A stretch of 41,023 bases of DNA from Planctomycetota bacterium (GCA_024230295.1 JAAERN010000124.1:1-41023); one strand, 5' to 3'; numbered from the stretch's first letter, positions 7,961 through 15,457 are shown. Notes: generated by a model not told the origin, from the letters alone. Numbers and translations: made by a program.

Positions 7961-8740
7961 ATGCAGACCGAACCATGGGTAGAAAAGGCGCCGAGGTGGC
8001 GCCGTTCTGGCACCGAGGAGTCGTTGGCCGTGGAAGGGACCGTCATCCTGCTTCATGGATTGGGTCGCACCAGCCGCTCCATGGCTCGGTTGCAGCGACG
8101 CATTGCGGCAACAGGGCGAGATACGCGAAATATCGGCTATGACTCGCGGCGCGTATCGATTCGGGATGCAGCCGAGCAGATATCGTCGCAGCTTGGCGAC
8201 TTTCAGGTGGAACACCCACTTATCGCGGTGACGCATTCACTTGGGGGCATCGTGTTGCGAGCGTTGGTTTCCCGATTCAACTGGGCGGGGTGCGTCATGA
8301 TTGCGCCGCCAAATCATGGAAGTGGTCTGGCCTCATGGTCCGCCGGCATTCCGCCAGTTCGATGGCTTATGGGGCCGGCGCTTATCGAGCTTGGTTCAGA
8401 GCCCTGTTGGCCGAGTCCCCCGAAACCTTGCGGAATCATCGCTGGGACCGCGCGGGCGACACTCGACAATCCCCCCTCGTGGCTTGCGTGGATTCGAGGG
8501 GTGTTTGATCGAGACGAAGTTCATGACGGCACCGTTTCGCTGAAAGAAGCCATTCACTCGGGGGCGACTGATGTGGCCATGGTTGATGCGTCGCATACGC
8601 GCATCATGGATCATGTAGCCACCGTGAGACTCGTGCTCAGGTTCTTGGAAACCGGCGCATTTGGAACTTCTGGAATGGAACCAATCGAAGTCGAAATGCA
8701 GTCGGTTGCCGGCTCGCTGCCGGTCGTCGGAGATGGTTGA
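7961..8740 (+). CDS. Alpha/beta-fold hydrolase (lipase/esterase-like)
   Basis: The 259-residue product has 'VILLHGLGRTSRSM' (oxyanion-hole HG region) at about 28-42. The nucleophile elbow 'VTHSLGGIVLRAL' (Ser about 97) is a THSLGG variant of GHSLGG. 'DEVHDGTVSL' supplies a likely acid residue, and 'VDASHTRIMDH' the catalytic His. This resembles short triacylglycerol-lipase or PGAP1-like hydrolases. There is no signal peptide, so it is probably cytoplasmic. The exact substrate is not readable. The ATG at 7961 gives an N-terminal extension of about 25 poorly conserved residues; a later start near the HG strand is possible. Confidence 0.78.
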   Translation: MQTEPWVEKAPRWRRSGTEESLAVEGTVILLHGLGRTSRSMARLQRRIAATGRDTRNIGYDSRRVSIRDAAEQISSQLGDFQVEHPLIAVTHSLGGIVLRALVSRFNWAGCVMIAPPNHGSGLASWSAGIPPVRWLMGPALIELGSEPCWPSPPKPCGIIAGTARATLDNPPSWLAWIRGVFDRDEVHDGTVSLKEAIHSGATDVAMVDASHTRIMDHVATVRLVLRFLETGAFGTSGMEPIEVEMQSVAGSLPVVGDG

Positions 8741-9016
8741 TCAGGTTGGCAGCGAAGCAATCAGCACAACGGTGTCATCCTCGACCTGTCCGTCCTGAAG
8801 CGTGTCAAGTACTGCAAGCACGGTCTCTGGTGCTGCTACTGAAGATGTATCCGACGATTCGATGATCGACTGATAGGTGCTGAATCCAGCGAGCGTTCCC
8901 TTGCTATCAAACCGTTCGAACGCGCCGTCAGTACACGTGATGAGCGCATCTCCGGGCTCAAAGTGCGTCGTGATTGGTTCTGCGTCAAATTCATCAGGGG
9001 CCAATACGCCGAGCAT
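8741..9016 (-). pseudogene. SpoIIE/PP2C-type phosphatase, C-terminal fragment
   Basis: This is the last ~91 residues of a SpoIIE-type (PPM) serine/threonine phosphatase: 'TMLGVLAPDEFDAEP', then the core motif 'FEPGDALITCTDGAFER' (PGD...TDG), and 'VEDDTVVLIASL' at the end, matching the final DD-T strand of the domain. The first two thirds of the domain, with its metal-binding 'GGDxYD'-type Asp residues, are absent, so it cannot be an active phosphatase. In-frame sequence just upstream of the ATG ('STDVIKPTTT') still looks like phosphatase sequence, so the ATG at 9016 is probably not an original start. It overlaps the end of the membrane ORF at 8994-9302 in another frame; the two look like the ends of one gene after an out-of-frame internal deletion. 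Confidence 0.6.
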
Positions 9017-9302
9017 CGTTGTTGTGGGTTTGATGACGTCGGTCGATCCGTTCGTGCGGCTTGACGTAAATGATTGTGATTGCGGCGATGAAAACGACGA
9101 CGGATGCCTGGAACCACCACGAAAACATGGTTTGCATGTCAGGCGAACCGAGTGTGAGCAGGCCGGCTATGACAGCAGTGATGACGAATTGCAGGAGGAC
9201 CATGATCCACAAGTAGATCAGCAGCCACTTCCGAAGACGGCGCCTGGTTTCGCTGACGTACTCATGACGAAATGTGAGTTGTGGATCGAACGTTCTAGCC
9301 AT
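8994..9302 (-). pseudogene. Two-helix membrane protein, probable N-terminal remnant of a membrane-bound phosphatase
   Basis: This ORF codes for about 102 residues: a charged N-terminus ('MARTFDPQLTFRHEYVSE', 'TRRRLRKW'), two transmembrane helices ('LLIYLWIMVLLQFVITAVIA' and 'WFQASVVVFIAAITIIYV'), then 'KPHERIDRRHQTHNNDAR', which becomes polar and low in character and ends within the phosphatase fragment that is read in a different frame. Membrane-anchored SpoIIE phosphatases have helices N-terminal to the catalytic domain, so this is most simply the N-terminus of the same broken gene. It could also be an intact small membrane protein. The ATG at 9302 was preferred over 9383, whose extension reads as non-coding and contains the hairpin at 9362-9391. 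Confidence 0.45.
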
Positions 9303-9361
9303 CCGCCAGAGTATGGCGGTCTTCCTTCCACCTTGCCAACCACGAGCCTTTTTCAATGCAA

Positions 9362-9391
9362 CAGGGCGGGTGGCTGAAGCCACCCGCCCTG
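9362..9391 (-). terminator. Strong GC-rich hairpin downstream of the secreted repeat protein gene
   Basis: A perfect 13-base-pair inverted repeat with a 4-base loop (CAGGGCGGGTGGC / TGAA / GCCACCCGCCCTG) lies 31 bases after the stop of the gene ending at 9423. A second small repeat (GATCACA...TGTGATC) lies just before it at 9398-9417. The T-run after the hairpin on the minus strand is poor, so it may act as a transcription stop or RNA-stabilising element, or be a dispersed palindromic repeat. Confidence 0.5.
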
Positions 9392-9422
9392 CGTGAGATC
9401 ACAGAACCGTGTGATCAGATGA

Positions 9423-11789
9423 TCACAGGCACGGACCGAAGTTACCGATGACCATCAGGAGGTCATCGATATTCACCTGGCCGTTGTCGTCGACGTCGCC
9501 GTCGCAGTCACCGGTGCAAGTGAAGTTGCCAATCACCGACAGGAGGTCATCGATGTTGACTTCGCCATTGCCGTCGTCATCACCCGGGCACGGGTCTTTG
9601 ATGACGTCGATCTCGCCGAGGACGGTGCCGTAGTTCTCTACGGTCTCGTACCAGACGGTGCGAGTACCCGTGTTGAACGTGGCGCCAGCTTCGATGACGA
9701 GGTGCTTGGCATAAATGGTTTCTTCACCGTCGGCATTGTCGTAGTTGTCTACGACACTGACGGTGCTGCCCGACTCGATGATGAGTTGGCCGAGTGGGAA
9801 GTGACCATCAATCGTGCGATCAATGCCGTCGGTGCTGCTTCCGACATCGGTGCTCATCGCCTCGATGCTTTGTGTGGAAGCAATACCAGTCATGGCGAGT
9901 GTGGATTCGTCCATCACATATCGATTGTGATAGTCGATGGCGACGTCGAAGTTGCCACCCACAGCGAGCTGCCAATTGGCATGCGCCATAATGAGTTCGG
10001 CACCTGCACCAGCGATGTAATCGCCACTGATACGGAGTCCGTCACCCTCAACTGGATCACCGCCACCTGACAACGGTCCAGTATCGACGTCGCCGACGAT
10101 CGTGCCGTTGTTGGTGAGGTTGCCGAGGATGTAGAGCGGTCCACGGTTGACGGACACGAGGCCGTCGTTGACGAGGTTGCCCGAGAGCATGGTCTCGTCG
10201 TTGCACTGAATCGTACCGACCGAGCCGTTGGCCAAGTCAGTGACAAACGTGCCAGCGGTGCTCATGTAACTCTGGTTGTCCATCGAATCTGCCGCGACAA
10301 CAGCATTGCCGACCGTGGTCATGGATCCGAAGTTGGACAGGCTTCCCGTTGCGACCAACGATCCACCTGACATGACAAGCGTTGCACCAGCTGCGCTGGC
10401 GATTGGTGTCTGGAACTCGACACCAGCACCACTTCGCACGAATGTGGTGCCATTGGCATTGACGGATGTGCCATCCGCGATGACACCAGTGCCACTGAAC
10501 CCACTGTTCACATCAGCGACAGTAGAGCCACCCGAGCCGGTCACGACGGCGCCATTGGCGAGCGTGATTGTTCCAGCCTGGTTCATTCCACCTTCGACAA
10601 CATTCATATACAGGCCCTTGCCCATGAAGTTGACATCGGTTTCGGCGTTGAAGTAGGCGGCCTCACCCTCGATCGTGTCACCGTTGTCGGCAGCAAAGAT
10701 CGCTTCGGCAGCGGTATCAGAGATGAGACCACTGTTGAGGTTGACGTAAGGAGTGACTTCGCAGGCATCGAGCTCGCCGTTGCCGTTGCCGTCGCCACCA
10801 TCGGCGATGTCGCACGAATCGGGGCGACCGTTGCTGTCGCAGTCGTCGGCGGTGCCGTCGGCGATGTCACAACTGTCGGGTGTGCCATTGCCATTGCAAT
10901 CCTCACCCATGTCGCAGACATCCATGATGCCGTCACCGTTGCAGTCGGCGGCGCCGTCGGCGATGTCACACTCGTCCGGTACGCCGTTTTCGTCGCAGTC
11001 TTCAGATGTGCCGTCGATGATGTCGTCGGGGTCATTGATGCCGTTTTCGTTGCAGTCGAGGAACTCGCATGCATCGAGGATGCCATTGCCATCGCTGTCG
11101 CCACCATTTGCGAAGTCACAACGGTCAGTGACGTCGTTTCCGTCACAGTCGCCGTCCATGACTTCGTCATACGAGATGAAGATGTCATCGGTGTGCTGCC
11201 ATACGATCTCGTTGGCGTCACGTCCCTGGAAGAGGGCCGTCATATTGATCGTTGAGTCTGCTCCGGTGACCGTGAGTCGGGCAACTAAGACGCCATTGAC
11301 ATCGGTGCAGTCCACATTCTCGATGGTTTCCGAGACACCCTGTGGCTCGGTCGGAATGATGAACCACGTACCGTTGTCCGTGCTGATATCGCCACCAGCC
11401 TCAAAGTCAGTGAAATCGATGCCGATGTTCTGCAACTCGTTGTTGGTCATGCTGAGATAGCCGATGGTGACGAAGGAGTCGAACTCCATCGACGGCTGCA
11501 TGTCCCAGAACCCATCGTTGTTTTCGACCGATGTGGCGCCAGCGAACGTGTTTTGATAAAAAGTGCCGGTCGTCGAAATGATTTTTGGGGAACTTGAGTT
11601 CCCTGCAACCGCATCGAGACGGTTGTCTGCGTCCAGCACAGCAATCACATCGATTGTGTAGTTGAATCCGCCGGTGTCCACCATGTTGGTGCCGACGAGC
11701 CGATAATCAAGCCCCTGCATTCCAGCCAGTGCGGTGCCTGCGCAGACCATCGCACCAGCTGCAGCGGCAGCGTTTGAAAGTGTTCTCAT
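9423..11789 (-). CDS. Large secreted protein with thrombospondin-3-like Ca-binding repeats and EF-hand (dockerin-like) C-terminus
   Basis: The 788-residue product starts with a signal peptide ('MRTLSNAAAAAGAMV...TALAG', cleavage near residue 22). Residues ~25-210 form an unassigned beta-rich domain. Residues ~213-343 are 8-9 Asp/Asn/Cys repeats of the form 'DCNGNGTPDSCDIADG', as in thrombospondin type 3 Ca-binding repeats. Residues ~350-730 are Gly/Ser/Thr/Asn-rich with short repeated strands ('GSLVATGSLSNFGSM', 'GNLTNNGTIVGDV'), resembling a beta-helix or adhesin passenger. The end (about 735-788) has two EF-hand loops, 'GNGEVNIDDLLSVIGNF' and 'DNGQVNIDDLLMVIGNF', with a Cys pair between them. 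It is probably a calcium-stabilised surface or extracellular protein. Minus-strand AGGAG at 11799-11803 lies 9 bases from the ATG and fixes the start. It is probably monocistronic. Function unknown. Confidence 0.85.
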   Translation of the reverse strand: MRTLSNAAAAAGAMVCAGTALAGMQGLDYRLVGTNMVDTGGFNYTIDVIAVLDADNRLDAVAGNSSSPKIISTTGTFYQNTFAGATSVENNDGFWDMQPSMEFDSFVTIGYLSMTNNELQNIGIDFTDFEAGGDISTDNGTWFIIPTEPQGVSETIENVDCTDVNGVLVARLTVTGADSTINMTALFQGRDANEIVWQHTDDIFISYDEVMDGDCDGNDVTDRCDFANGGDSDGNGILDACEFLDCNENGINDPDDIIDGTSEDCDENGVPDECDIADGAADCNGDGIMDVCDMGEDCNGNGTPDSCDIADGTADDCDSNGRPDSCDIADGGDGNGNGELDACEVTPYVNLNSGLISDTAAEAIFAADNGDTIEGEAAYFNAETDVNFMGKGLYMNVVEGGMNQAGTITLANGAVVTGSGGSTVADVNSGFSGTGVIADGTSVNANGTTFVRSGAGVEFQTPIASAAGATLVMSGGSLVATGSLSNFGSMTTVGNAVVAADSMDNQSYMSTAGTFVTDLANGSVGTIQCNDETMLSGNLVNDGLVSVNRGPLYILGNLTNNGTIVGDVDTGPLSGGGDPVEGDGLRISGDYIAGAGAELIMAHANWQLAVGGNFDVAIDYHNRYVMDESTLAMTGIASTQSIEAMSTDVGSSTDGIDRTIDGHFPLGQLIIESGSTVSVVDNYDNADGEETIYAKHLVIEAGATFNTGTRTVWYETVENYGTVLGEIDVIKDPCPGDDDGNGEVNIDDLLSVIGNFTCTGDCDGDVDDNGQVNIDDLLMVIGNFGPCL
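10758..11153 (-). repeat. DNA encoding tandem Asp/Cys calcium-binding repeats
   Basis: This in-gene stretch encodes successive units of about 14-20 residues around the motif 'DC(D/N)xNGxPDxCDIADG' and is therefore repetitive at DNA level (recurring GCCGTCGGCGATGTCACA-like segments on the plus strand). The units differ in length and sequence, as expected of a protein repeat, not of CRISPR spacers. Confidence 0.8.
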
Positions 11790-11901
11790 GTGTTCCTTCT
11801 CCTCTCAGAACTTCTTTTTTACCTGCCACCCCGCCACAATGAGGCACGCGCTCACACCGAGATTGACGGTAAGTCACTACCCTAACTGTGTTTCAGGCTA
11901 G

Positions 11902-12021
11902 ATGGTCCGGAAACCCGACGAATCGATCCACCAATTCCAGGAAGTCATTGCAGCATTCGATGAGCCGAATGAGGCTCTTTTGAAGGAATTGGAGAATTCT
12001 AAGTGGCTGTTTTGCAACTAG
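11902..12021 (+). CDS. Possible 39-residue small protein
   Basis: ATG to TAG encodes 39 residues, beginning 'MVRKPDESIHQFQEVIAAFD' and ending 'LLKELENSKWLFCN'. The composition (amphipathic, charged, no rare residue runs) is more protein-like than expected by chance. No clear Shine-Dalgarno lies upstream and no family is recognised. The dense helix-forming sequence and the final Trp-Leu-Phe could fit a small regulator, a toxin/antitoxin-like piece or a gene remnant. Non-coding chance is equally likely. Confidence 0.25.
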   Translation: MVRKPDESIHQFQEVIAAFDEPNEALLKELENSKWLFCN

Positions 12022-12049
12022 TTACATAATTGCCCACCCAGCGACCGAT

Positions 12050-12180
12050 TCTTCACTGGTCCCATTTGGACCATTCGTCCGATACCAAACGTCAGGTTGA
12101 GGCCGTTCGACGCCTACGACGGCATCGTGCCTCTGACCATGGTCAGGCGGTCCGACATGGAGGTCGGAATCCGCGAGGAG
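12050..12180 (+). promoter_or_regulatory. Structured leader of the small membrane protein gene, with a perfect palindrome
   Basis: Upstream of the ATG at 12190 there are several consecutive inverted repeats: TGGTCC/GGACCA (12057-12073), GCCGT/ACGGC (12102-12123), the perfect 14-base palindrome CTGACCATGGTCAG (12133-12146) and TCCGAC/GTCGGA (12151-12168). GAGGAG (12175-12180) then sits 9 bases before the start codon. The last hairpin lies immediately before the ribosome binding site. The palindrome could instead be a protein operator. I do not recognise a known riboswitch class. Confidence 0.4.
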
Positions 12181-12189
12181 ACACGCAGC

Positions 12190-12423
12190 ATGAATGCAAT
12201 GGCAACTATCAAAGGCTGGGCACGTGAGTTGATCGATCTCTCACTGCTCTTCATCGCCGTCGGTGTGATCGTCCAGATCATCTTCGGCAAGGATGACGGT
12301 TGGTTCTTCGGTGGAGTCACCGAAAGACTGATGAGTTTCATCGACGAACTGGGTAACGGCGGCTTTGTCGGCCTGATCGCGTTGCTCGTGATCGTCTATG
12401 TCTTCTCGAAGCGCGGCAGTTGA
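12190..12423 (+). CDS. Small two-helix membrane protein
   Basis: The 77-residue product 'MNAMATIKGWARELIDLS...' has a transmembrane helix at about residues 17-34 ('LSLLFIAVGVIVQIIFG') and another near the C-terminus ('GGFVGLIALLVIVYVFSKRG'), joined by an amphipathic segment ('FFGGVTERLMSFIDEL'). The ATG at 12190 has GAGGAG at 9 bases; longer upstream starts lack this and would run through the hairpin-rich leader. It is flanked by that leader and by a near-perfect terminator 25 bases after the stop, so it looks like a well-defined single-gene transcript. No family is recognised. Confidence 0.7.
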   Translation: MNAMATIKGWARELIDLSLLFIAVGVIVQIIFGKDDGWFFGGVTERLMSFIDELGNGGFVGLIALLVIVYVFSKRGS

Positions 12424-12447
12424 TCGCCCGCATCTGAATGACTAAAC

Positions 12448-12488
12448 ACAACTGCCCGTCCGCTCTGCGGGCGGGCAGTTGTTGTTTT
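12448..12488 (+). terminator. Rho-independent terminator, possibly bidirectional
   Basis: A 16-base-pair stem (12448-12463 with 12467-12482, one G-T wobble) with a 3-base loop TCT is followed by TGTTTTG. It lies 25 bases after the stop of the small membrane protein gene. On the other strand the stem is preceded by AAAC-rich sequence, so it could also end leftward transcription after the mutase gene (stop at 12640), though that distance is about 150 bases. Confidence 0.85.
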
Positions 12489-12639
12489 GAAGAAGCGGGT
12501 CAGTTCGCCGATGCGTAGTCGGCGCCGTCACCGGCGTAGGCGCCCGTGGCGGCGATCGCTGCCCTGACCAGGGTTGACCGCCTCCCTGATCCATGCTGAT
12601 ACCCGCGATCGACCAGCCGCTGCACGTGGTAGCGTGCGA

Positions 12640-14307
12640 TCACCACTCTGGACCACTGAGGTACCGTCCGTACACATCCGCCATCGCCTGCACCATTTCG
12701 CCAAGCGTGCAGTTAGCGTGCGAGGCGGCGATGAGCGTTGGCATGAGGTTGTCGTCGTTCTTCGCGGCGGCGCGGATAGCGTCGAGTGCTGCCTTCGTAC
12801 CATCATCGTCGCGACGCTTTTTAAAATCGGCGAGTCGATCGCACTGCGTCGTCTCGACTTCGTGCGGAATCTGCAGGATGTCGACCTGGTGATCTTCGTT
12901 ACCTTCGGTGAATGCGTTGACGCCGACGATCACACGGTCACCCGCTTCCATCTCTTGACCGAAGCGGTAACTCGCTTCAGCAATCGAGCGGCGGAAGTAG
13001 CCCTTGTGAATGCCAGCGACGACGCCGCCCATGCCATCGATCTCGTTGATGATGGCATCGGCATCTTCTTGCATGCGGTCGGTGAGCGCTTCGACATACC
13101 AACTGCCGCCGAGCGGGTCGACGGTTCGGGTGACGCCAGTTTCTTCGTTCAGGATTTGCTGTGTTCGTAGTGCAACTCGCACGCTCGTTTCCGTCGGCAG
13201 GCCGAGGGTTTCGTCCATGCTGTCGGTGTGCAGGCTCTGGCAGCCGCCGAGCACGCCGGCCATCGCCTGATAGGCGACGCGGACGATGTTGTTGAGGGGC
13301 TGCTGCTCGGTCAGTGAGCAGCCTGCCGTTTGTACATGGGTTCGCATGAGGAGTGAGCGATCGTTCTTAGCGCCGTAGCGATCCTTCATTGCGGTCGCCC
13401 AGATGCGCCGCGCGGCGCGGAGTTTGCAAATCTCTTCGAAGAACTCGTTGTGCGAGTTGAAGAAGAAGGAGAGCCGCGGCGCGAACGTGTCGACGTCGAG
13501 CCCACGCTTTACGGCAGCTTCGACATATTCCATGCCATCACGGAGCGTGAATGCAAGTTCCTGCGTCGCGTTCGAACCAGCTTCGCGGATGTGGTAGCCG
13601 CTGATCGAGATGCTGTTCCAGCGGGGAAGGTGCTGGGTAGCATGTTCGATCGTATCTACGACGAGTTTGACGGACGCCTCCGGCGGATAAATGAACTCGT
13701 TTTGACTGTGGAACTCCTTGAGGATGTCGTTCTGCAGCGTCCCACCGAGTCTCGCCGGGTCGATGCCGCGCTGCTCGGCCATGGCGATATACATGGCCCA
13801 GATGACGCAGGCTGGCCCATTGATTGTCTGGCTGACCGTGACCTCGTCGATCGGAATGTCCGCGTAGAGGCGGTGCATGTCCTCGATCGTGTCGATCGCA
13901 ACGCCGCAGCGGCCAACCTCACCCAAACTCAACCCATCATCGCTGTCGCGGCCCATGAGGGTTGGCAGGTCGAAGGCTGTCGAGAGACCGGTGTTCGTGC
14001 CCTTGGCGTTTTCCAGGAGATACTTGAAGCGGGCGTTCGTATCGTCGGCGCTGCCGAAGCCCGCGAACTGCCGCATGGTCCACCCGCGGGTTCGGTACAT
14101 GCCAGAGTGGACGCCGCGGGTGTAGGGATATTCGCCCGGTTCGCCGATGCGATTATTCACATCGCCCGGGTTGCCTGGGCTGGTTGTTTCGACCTGATCG
14201 GGTCCGTACAGACGGTCGATGACGTAGCCCGAGAGGCTGACATTGGCCGGATCAGCCGAGCCGTCACTGGCGTGGTGGGTGGTGGGTGTGCTCTCAGGCG
14301 TTGTCAT
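12640..14307 (-). CDS. Acyl-CoA mutase large subunit (methylmalonyl-CoA mutase family, isobutyryl-type signature)
   Basis: The 555-residue product is the substrate-binding TIM-barrel subunit of a coenzyme-B12 acyl-CoA mutase: 'RGWTMRQFAGFGSADDTN', 'GLSTAFDLPTLMGRDSDD', 'LQNDILKEFHSQNEFIYPP', 'NSISISGYHIREAG' (His239), 'APRLSFFF', 'SLHTDSMDETLGLPTE' and 'VDPLGGSWYVE'. The C-terminal B12-binding domain is absent, so a separate small subunit must exist; none is in the window. Aligned to the Propionibacterium enzyme, Tyr89 (IRQY) is Phe81 here (MRQF) and Arg207 (MVRN) is Gln202 (HSQN). That Phe/Gln pair is the published isobutyryl-CoA mutase pattern, so substrate isobutyryl/n-butyryl-CoA or a similar non-carboxylated acyl-CoA is more likely than methylmalonyl-CoA. 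Single gene, with GGAG 11 bases before the ATG. Confidence 0.88.
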   Translation of the reverse strand: MTTPESTPTTHHASDGSADPANVSLSGYVIDRLYGPDQVETTSPGNPGDVNNRIGEPGEYPYTRGVHSGMYRTRGWTMRQFAGFGSADDTNARFKYLLENAKGTNTGLSTAFDLPTLMGRDSDDGLSLGEVGRCGVAIDTIEDMHRLYADIPIDEVTVSQTINGPACVIWAMYIAMAEQRGIDPARLGGTLQNDILKEFHSQNEFIYPPEASVKLVVDTIEHATQHLPRWNSISISGYHIREAGSNATQELAFTLRDGMEYVEAAVKRGLDVDTFAPRLSFFFNSHNEFFEEICKLRAARRIWATAMKDRYGAKNDRSLLMRTHVQTAGCSLTEQQPLNNIVRVAYQAMAGVLGGCQSLHTDSMDETLGLPTETSVRVALRTQQILNEETGVTRTVDPLGGSWYVEALTDRMQEDADAIINEIDGMGGVVAGIHKGYFRRSIAEASYRFGQEMEAGDRVIVGVNAFTEGNEDHQVDILQIPHEVETTQCDRLADFKKRRDDDGTKAALDAIRAAAKNDDNLMPTLIAASHANCTLGEMVQAMADVYGRYLSGPEW

Positions 14308-14404
14308 GGCGCATGTTCTCCGCTTCGCTCAAGGGAGGCGATTGTATCCCGGAGGGCGTTTCGAGGTCTTATGGAAACCGTGCACGAGCGGCTGGCCCGC
14401 GAGA

Positions 14405-15457
14405 TCAGTGCTGAGGGCTCGCAGGAGCGGGCTTGGCCTCATCCTCATCGTCAATCAGGTTGACCGGTGGTGGGCTGGGCTCAGCGGGGGTTTCTGGGGG
14501 GGTTTTCGGCTTCGCCTCGGTGGTCGTGTCCGGGGTGGGTGCTCCGGCCGCTCTCGGCGTGGCCTTTGGAGCGAGTGCCTGTTCGGAGACCCTCCGACGC
14601 GTGCCTTTTGGAACGGTCGCATGGTGTGACGGGACATCAATGGAGGTGCCGGTGGGCACGATTTCCCAGTGCATGGCTTCGACATCATCGGTCTTGCTGG
14701 GCGGTGTCCACATGGTGTAGAAGTGCAGGACAAGATCGTGCCCGGCAGGGACATCAACTTCAAAGACCTGCTCACCACTCTTGATATCGGAGACCGAAAC
14801 TCTCCGCGTGGCGCCGGTGTCGGTCCAGGTCATCGTCGCATGTGGCCGCGTGCCGGAAGCCTTGCGTGGGGTTGGTGCTGGAACCGCTTTGGGGGCTGTA
14901 GAGTCAGTGGGCTCGGGAACCTTGGCCGCGTCAGGAGATGCAGCCGGTACCACAGGCGCAGGCTGAGAGACCGCGGGCGTGTCCGTCCTTCCGTCGTCTG
15001 CTGCCTTGGCATCAGGTAGTGGCACTTCTAGCGGAACGACTTCGCGGGTCGGATCGGGTGGCGTGTATGAATCAGGGGTTCGGAAGAAGACATCAATCCG
15101 CCGGTTCCAGGCATGAGGCACTTCGATTGACTCGTCGAGGGCGCCAACCCACCGCCCGAGCGGGAGAAGCGTGTACCGCATGATGTCTGGCGATTCGGGG
15201 TGCTTCTGAGGGTCCTTGTGCTCAAAGAACTGAATCGACAGTTGCTCGCCAAGTGGGATATCGAGTTCAAAAACGGTTTCGCCGGTCCGGGTGTCTACAA
15301 TCGCGATTGTCTTGGGGCAGGCGGCCGTGGATTCCCATGTCAGGGGGCTGGAAGTACCCGCCGCACTGGGAAGCAGGCCACCACCCTTGAGGGTGCAGCC
15401 AGTAACGAGAAGGATCCCAATCAACCCGAGGCATTCAGCCAGACACCGACGCCGCAT
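14405..15457 (-). CDS. Lipoprotein with a duplicated beta-domain
   Basis: The 350-residue product has a lipoprotein signal 'MRRRCLAECLGLIGILLVTG|C' with Cys21 as the lipid site. Two similar domains are separated by a Pro/Ala/Asp-rich linker. The first (about 39-125) contains 'RTGETVFELDIPLGEQLSI' and the second (about 205-275) 'KSGEQVFEVDVPAGHDLVL'. Both are preceded by 'LTW/MTW' and followed by a 'LLP.G/IVP.G' strand, so they arose by duplication. The tail (about 300-350) is Pro/Ala/Glu-rich and probably disordered. AAGGAG at 15466-15471 (minus strand) lies 8 bases from the ATG at 15457 and decides the start over 15487. Function unknown; anchored in a membrane facing the periplasm. It faces ispF divergently. 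Confidence 0.75.
   Translation of the reverse strand: MRRRCLAECLGLIGILLVTGCTLKGGGLLPSAAGTSSPLTWESTAACPKTIAIVDTRTGETVFELDIPLGEQLSIQFFEHKDPQKHPESPDIMRYTLLPLGRWVGALDESIEVPHAWNRRIDVFFRTPDSYTPPDPTREVVPLEVPLPDAKAADDGRTDTPAVSQPAPVVPAASPDAAKVPEPTDSTAPKAVPAPTPRKASGTRPHATMTWTDTGATRRVSVSDIKSGEQVFEVDVPAGHDLVLHFYTMWTPPSKTDDVEAMHWEIVPTGTSIDVPSHHATVPKGTRRRVSEQALAPKATPRAAGAPTPDTTTEAKPKTPPETPAEPSPPPVNLIDDEDEAKPAPASPQH

Larger units (their letters stand above)
11790..12189. other. 400-base intergenic region between divergent genes
   Basis: This holds the ribosome binding site and presumed promoter of the leftward secreted-protein gene (11790-~11880), a small possible ORF (11902-12021), and the leader of the rightward small membrane protein gene with several hairpins (12050-12180). 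No RNA gene or recognisable protein remnant was seen in the rest. Confidence 0.5.

Noticed and set aside
7886-8236. N-terminal extension of hisS upstream of 7885
   Set aside because: No HisRS-like sequence, overlaps the divergent hydrolase gene; 'MAASKHVFQAPKGMRDFFP' is the normal start.
8836-9120. Third frame through the phosphatase remnant (94 codons)
   Set aside because: Arg/His/Asn-rich nonsense sequence; the other two frames carry recognisable membrane helices and phosphatase motifs.
10758-11153. Regularly recurring DNA segments that could look like a CRISPR array
   Set aside because: Repeats are in frame inside a gene, of unequal length, and encode Asp/Cys calcium-binding units; no constant repeat with unique spacers.
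12528-12806. 92-codon minus-strand frame beyond the mutase end
   Set aside because: Arg/Ser-rich composition, overlaps the conserved mutase C-terminus in another frame, no ribosome binding site.
13450-14463. 337-codon plus-strand frame opposite the mutase gene
   Set aside because: It is the complement of a highly conserved mutase; the sequence has no recognisable family and is an artefact of GC-rich codons.
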